From assembly GCF_002760655.1 (NCBI RefSeq), contig NZ_PDOC01000014.1:1-64000 (forward strand): DNA of 64,000 nucleotides, read 5' to 3'. Below the pieces are notes generated by a model, which was given only the letters and a program-made list of their open reading frames with translations, ran no database searches and was not told where the DNA came from. The position numbers and the translations under genes were made by a program. Below are positions 62,174 to 64,000 of this stretch, one piece after another. Every line of letters begins with the position of its first letter. The stretch's first letter is position 1. This DNA comes from Massilia eurypsychrophila (GTDB lineage: Bacteria; Pseudomonadota; Gammaproteobacteria; Burkholderiales; Burkholderiaceae_D).

Positions 62174-62943
62174 AGGCCGTCATTCTCGCCGGCGGCCTCG
62201 GTACCCGCATTCTCGAAGAGAGCCACTTGCGGCCCAAGCCGATGATCGAAATCGGCGGCAAGCCGCTGCTGTGGCACATCATGAAGACCTACTCCCAACA
62301 CGGCATCCACGATTTCGTCGTCTGCCTCGGCTACAAGGGGTATGTCATCAAGGAGTACTTCGCCAACTACTTCCTGCACATGTCCGACGTCACGTTCGAC
62401 CTTGAGAAGAACAGCATCGAGGTGCATGAGCGCCACGCCGAATCGTGGCGCGTGACGCTGGTCGACACCGGCGCCGACACCATGACGGGCGGGCGCCTGA
62501 AGCGGGTCGAACGCTACCTGGTGCCGGGCGAACCGTTCTGCTTCACCTATGGCGACGGGCTGGCCGATATCGACATCACGCGCGAAATCGCGTTCCACAA
62601 GGCGCATGGCCGGCTGGCCACGGTGGCCGCCGTGCAGCCGCCTGGGCGTTACGGCGCCCTGCTGCGCCAGGGCGACAAGGTGACCGGCTTCCAGGAAAAG
62701 CCGCGCGGCGACGGCGGCTGGATCAATGGCGGTTTCTTCGTGCTGCAGCCGGAAGTGGTCGGCTACATCGACAGCGACGCCACTAGCTGGGAGCTCGAGC
62801 CGATGGCCGCGCTGGCGGCCGACCGGCAGATGATGGCCTTCGAGCATGCCGGCTTCTGGCAGCCGATGGACACGCTGCGCGAGAAGAACCAGCTCGAGGA
62901 CATGTGGCAATCGGGCCAGGCGCCGTGGAAGGTGTGGACATGA
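62170..62943 (+). CDS. rfbF: Glucose-1-phosphate cytidylyltransferase
   Basis: The 257-residue enzyme joins CTP and glucose-1-phosphate to CDP-glucose. The nucleotidyltransferase signature [20 protein letters not shown] (residues 3-22) is followed by [52 protein letters not shown] near residue 130, and the [19 protein letters not shown] region are typical of RfbF/DdhA. Start and stop overlap the neighbouring genes by 4 bases each (ATGA), so OGT gene, rfbF and rfbG form one transcript. CDP-glucose feeds 3,6-dideoxyhexose and related deoxysugar paths. Confidence 0.95.
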   Translation: MKAVILAGGLGTRILEESHLRPKPMIEIGGKPLLWHIMKTYSQHGIHDFVVCLGYKGYVIKEYFANYFLHMSDVTFDLEKNSIEVHERHAESWRVTLVDTGADTMTGGRLKRVERYLVPGEPFCFTYGDGLADIDITREIAFHKAHGRLATVAAVQPPGRYGALLRQGDKVTGFQEKPRGDGGWINGGFFVLQPEVVGYIDSDATSWELEPMAALAADRQMMAFEHAGFWQPMDTLREKNQLEDMWQSGQAPWKVWT

Positions 62944-64000
62944 ACGCGCCGGCCAGCCTCGGTCCCGTGTTCGACGGCCGTTCCGTGTTCGTCACCGGCC
63001 ACACCGGCTTCAAGGGCGCATGGCTGTCGCTGTGGCTGGCGCGGCTCGGCGCGCGCGTCACCGGCTACGGCCTGCCGCCGTCCACCACGCCCAGCCTGTT
63101 CGACCTGGCGCGGGTGCGCGGCACGCTCGCGCGCCACATCGAATCGGACGTGCGCGACCTGGCAGCGCTGACCGCGGCGATGCAGGCGGCGGCGCCCGAG
63201 GTGGTGTTTCACCTGGCGGCGCAGGCGCTGGTGCGGCGCGGCTATCGCGATGCGCCCGACACTTGGTCGACCAACGTGATGGGGACCGTCAACCTGCTCG
63301 AGGCGGTGCGCGCCTGCCCCAGCGTCAAGGCGGTGGTGGTGGTGACGACCGATAAATGCTACGAGAACCGCGAGTGGCCGTGGGGCTACCGCGAACACGA
63401 TGCGCTCGGCGGCAGCGACCCTTACAGCGCCAGCAAGGCCGGCGCCGAACTGGTCGTGCACAGCTACCGCAGCAGTTTCTTCGCCGCCGGCGGCCCGCAA
63501 CTGGCGTCGGCCCGGGCCGGCAACGTCATCGGCGGCGGCGACTGGAGCGAAGACCGGCTGCTGGCCGATGCCGCGCGCGCGGCTGTTGCCGGCACGTCGC
63601 TGCTGATCCGCCATCCGCACGCGACCCGTCCGTGGCAGCACGTGCTCGAATCGCTGCACGGCTACCTGCGCCTGGCGACGCTGCTGCTCGACGGCCAGGG
63701 CAGGCACGCCGAGGCCTTCAATTTCGGGCCCGACGCGGCCGACAACGTGTCGGTGGCCGAACTGCTCGGCCGCCTGCAGCCGCACTGGCCGGAACTGCGC
63801 TGGCAGCTCGACCAGTCCGGCGCCGCGGTGCCGCATGAAGCCAATTTCCTGTATCTCGATTCGAGCAAGGCGCGCCGGCAGCTGGACTGGACGCCGACGT
63901 GGAACCTGGCCACCTGCCTCGAGCAGACCGCGGCCTGGTACCGCGCCGTGGCGCTGCGCCCGGCGGACGCACGCGCGATCTCGGAACGACAACTCGATCG
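62940..64000 (+). CDS. rfbG: CDP-glucose 4,6-dehydratase, 3' end outside window
   Basis: The frame opens at ATG 62940, overlapping the rfbF stop, and stays open to the end of the window (353 codons seen). It is an extended short-chain dehydrogenase that turns CDP-glucose into CDP-4-keto-6-deoxyglucose. The NAD motif is [20 protein letters not shown] (about 16-35); [31 protein letters not shown], and the catalytic-type YSASKAGAE (about 163-171) follow, then [20 protein letters not shown]. RfbG is usually about 355-370 residues, so only a few residues are missing. The genes that would use its product lie beyond the window. Confidence 0.93.
   Translation, partial: MNAPASLGPVFDGRSVFVTGHTGFKGAWLSLWLARLGARVTGYGLPPSTTPSLFDLARVRGTLARHIESDVRDLAALTAAMQAAAPEVVFHLAAQALVRRGYRDAPDTWSTNVMGTVNLLEAVRACPSVKAVVVVTTDKCYENREWPWGYREHDALGGSDPYSASKAGAELVVHSYRSSFFAAGGPQLASARAGNVIGGGDWSEDRLLADAARAAVAGTSLLIRHPHATRPWQHVLESLHGYLRLATLLLDGQGRHAEAFNFGPDAADNVSVAELLGRLQPHWPELRWQLDQSGAAVPHEANFLYLDSSKARRQLDWTPTWNLATCLEQTAAWYRAVALRPADARAISERQLD

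Overview
The window is high-GC DNA from a motile betaproteobacterium, most likely Oxalobacteraceae (Massilia/Duganella/Janthinobacterium type). This rests on flagellar gene order, protein sequence style and the NasST-controlled nitrate assimilation operon; no rRNA is present to confirm it. Nearly everything from about 1.4 kb to 56 kb is flagellar, with two metabolic insertions and, at the right end, a probable flagellin glycosylation locus.

Layout. 1-1.3 kb: end of a DUF4384 protein and an OmpA-like lipid-free envelope protein. 1.4-5.8 kb: flhF, flhG-like, fliA and the second-type motor genes motC/motD. 5.8-7.6 kb: a 26-bp-arm palindrome, then a secreted protein that resembles a protease propeptide, convergent with an M35 metalloprotease. 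7.7-9.3 kb (minus): flgN, flgM, flgA. 9.5-20.4 kb (plus): flgBCDEFGHIJ then flgKL. 20.5-24.9 kb (minus): fliLMNOPQR. 25.2-31.8 kb (minus): fliFGHIJK, with fliE divergent at 32.0 kb. 32.4-36.1 kb: a PhzF-like isomerase, a DUF5694-like secreted protein, a second copy of the palindrome beside a 20-codon phzF remnant, and an aromatic/neutral amino acid permease. 36.2-44.3 kb (minus): nitrate transporter, nirB, nirD, a FAD oxidoreductase and nasA. Their leader (44.3-44.46 kb) carries a sigma-54-type promoter, a two-hairpin ANTAR target and an intrinsic terminator. 44.7-46.4 kb: nasS and nasT, the sensor and antiterminator for that leader. 46.5-51.8 kb (minus): ycgR, an FlhB C-terminal-like protein, a second FliK-like protein, fliT, fliS, fliD. 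51.9-55.6 kb (minus): flaG and two almost identical flagellin genes. 56.1-64 kb (plus): a 2025-residue protein with three TPR plus O-GlcNAc-transferase-type modules, then rfbF and rfbG (cut by the window end).

How it works together. FlhF/FlhG place the flagellum; the fli and flg operons build export apparatus, basal body, rod and hook. FliA (sigma-28), held by FlgM until the hook is finished, then drives the late genes. Five sites resembling sigma-28 promoters are visible, upstream of flgM, flgK, fliD and both flagellins. The nas genes take up nitrate and reduce it to ammonium; NasS/NasT would let the transcript read through its leader terminator only when nitrate is present. The strongest unusual items are the triple OGT protein with a recently duplicated module, the complete sigma-54/ANTAR/terminator leader, the protease with a propeptide-like neighbour, an amber codon that cuts the end of nasS, and an FlhG-like ATPase with a damaged Walker A motif.
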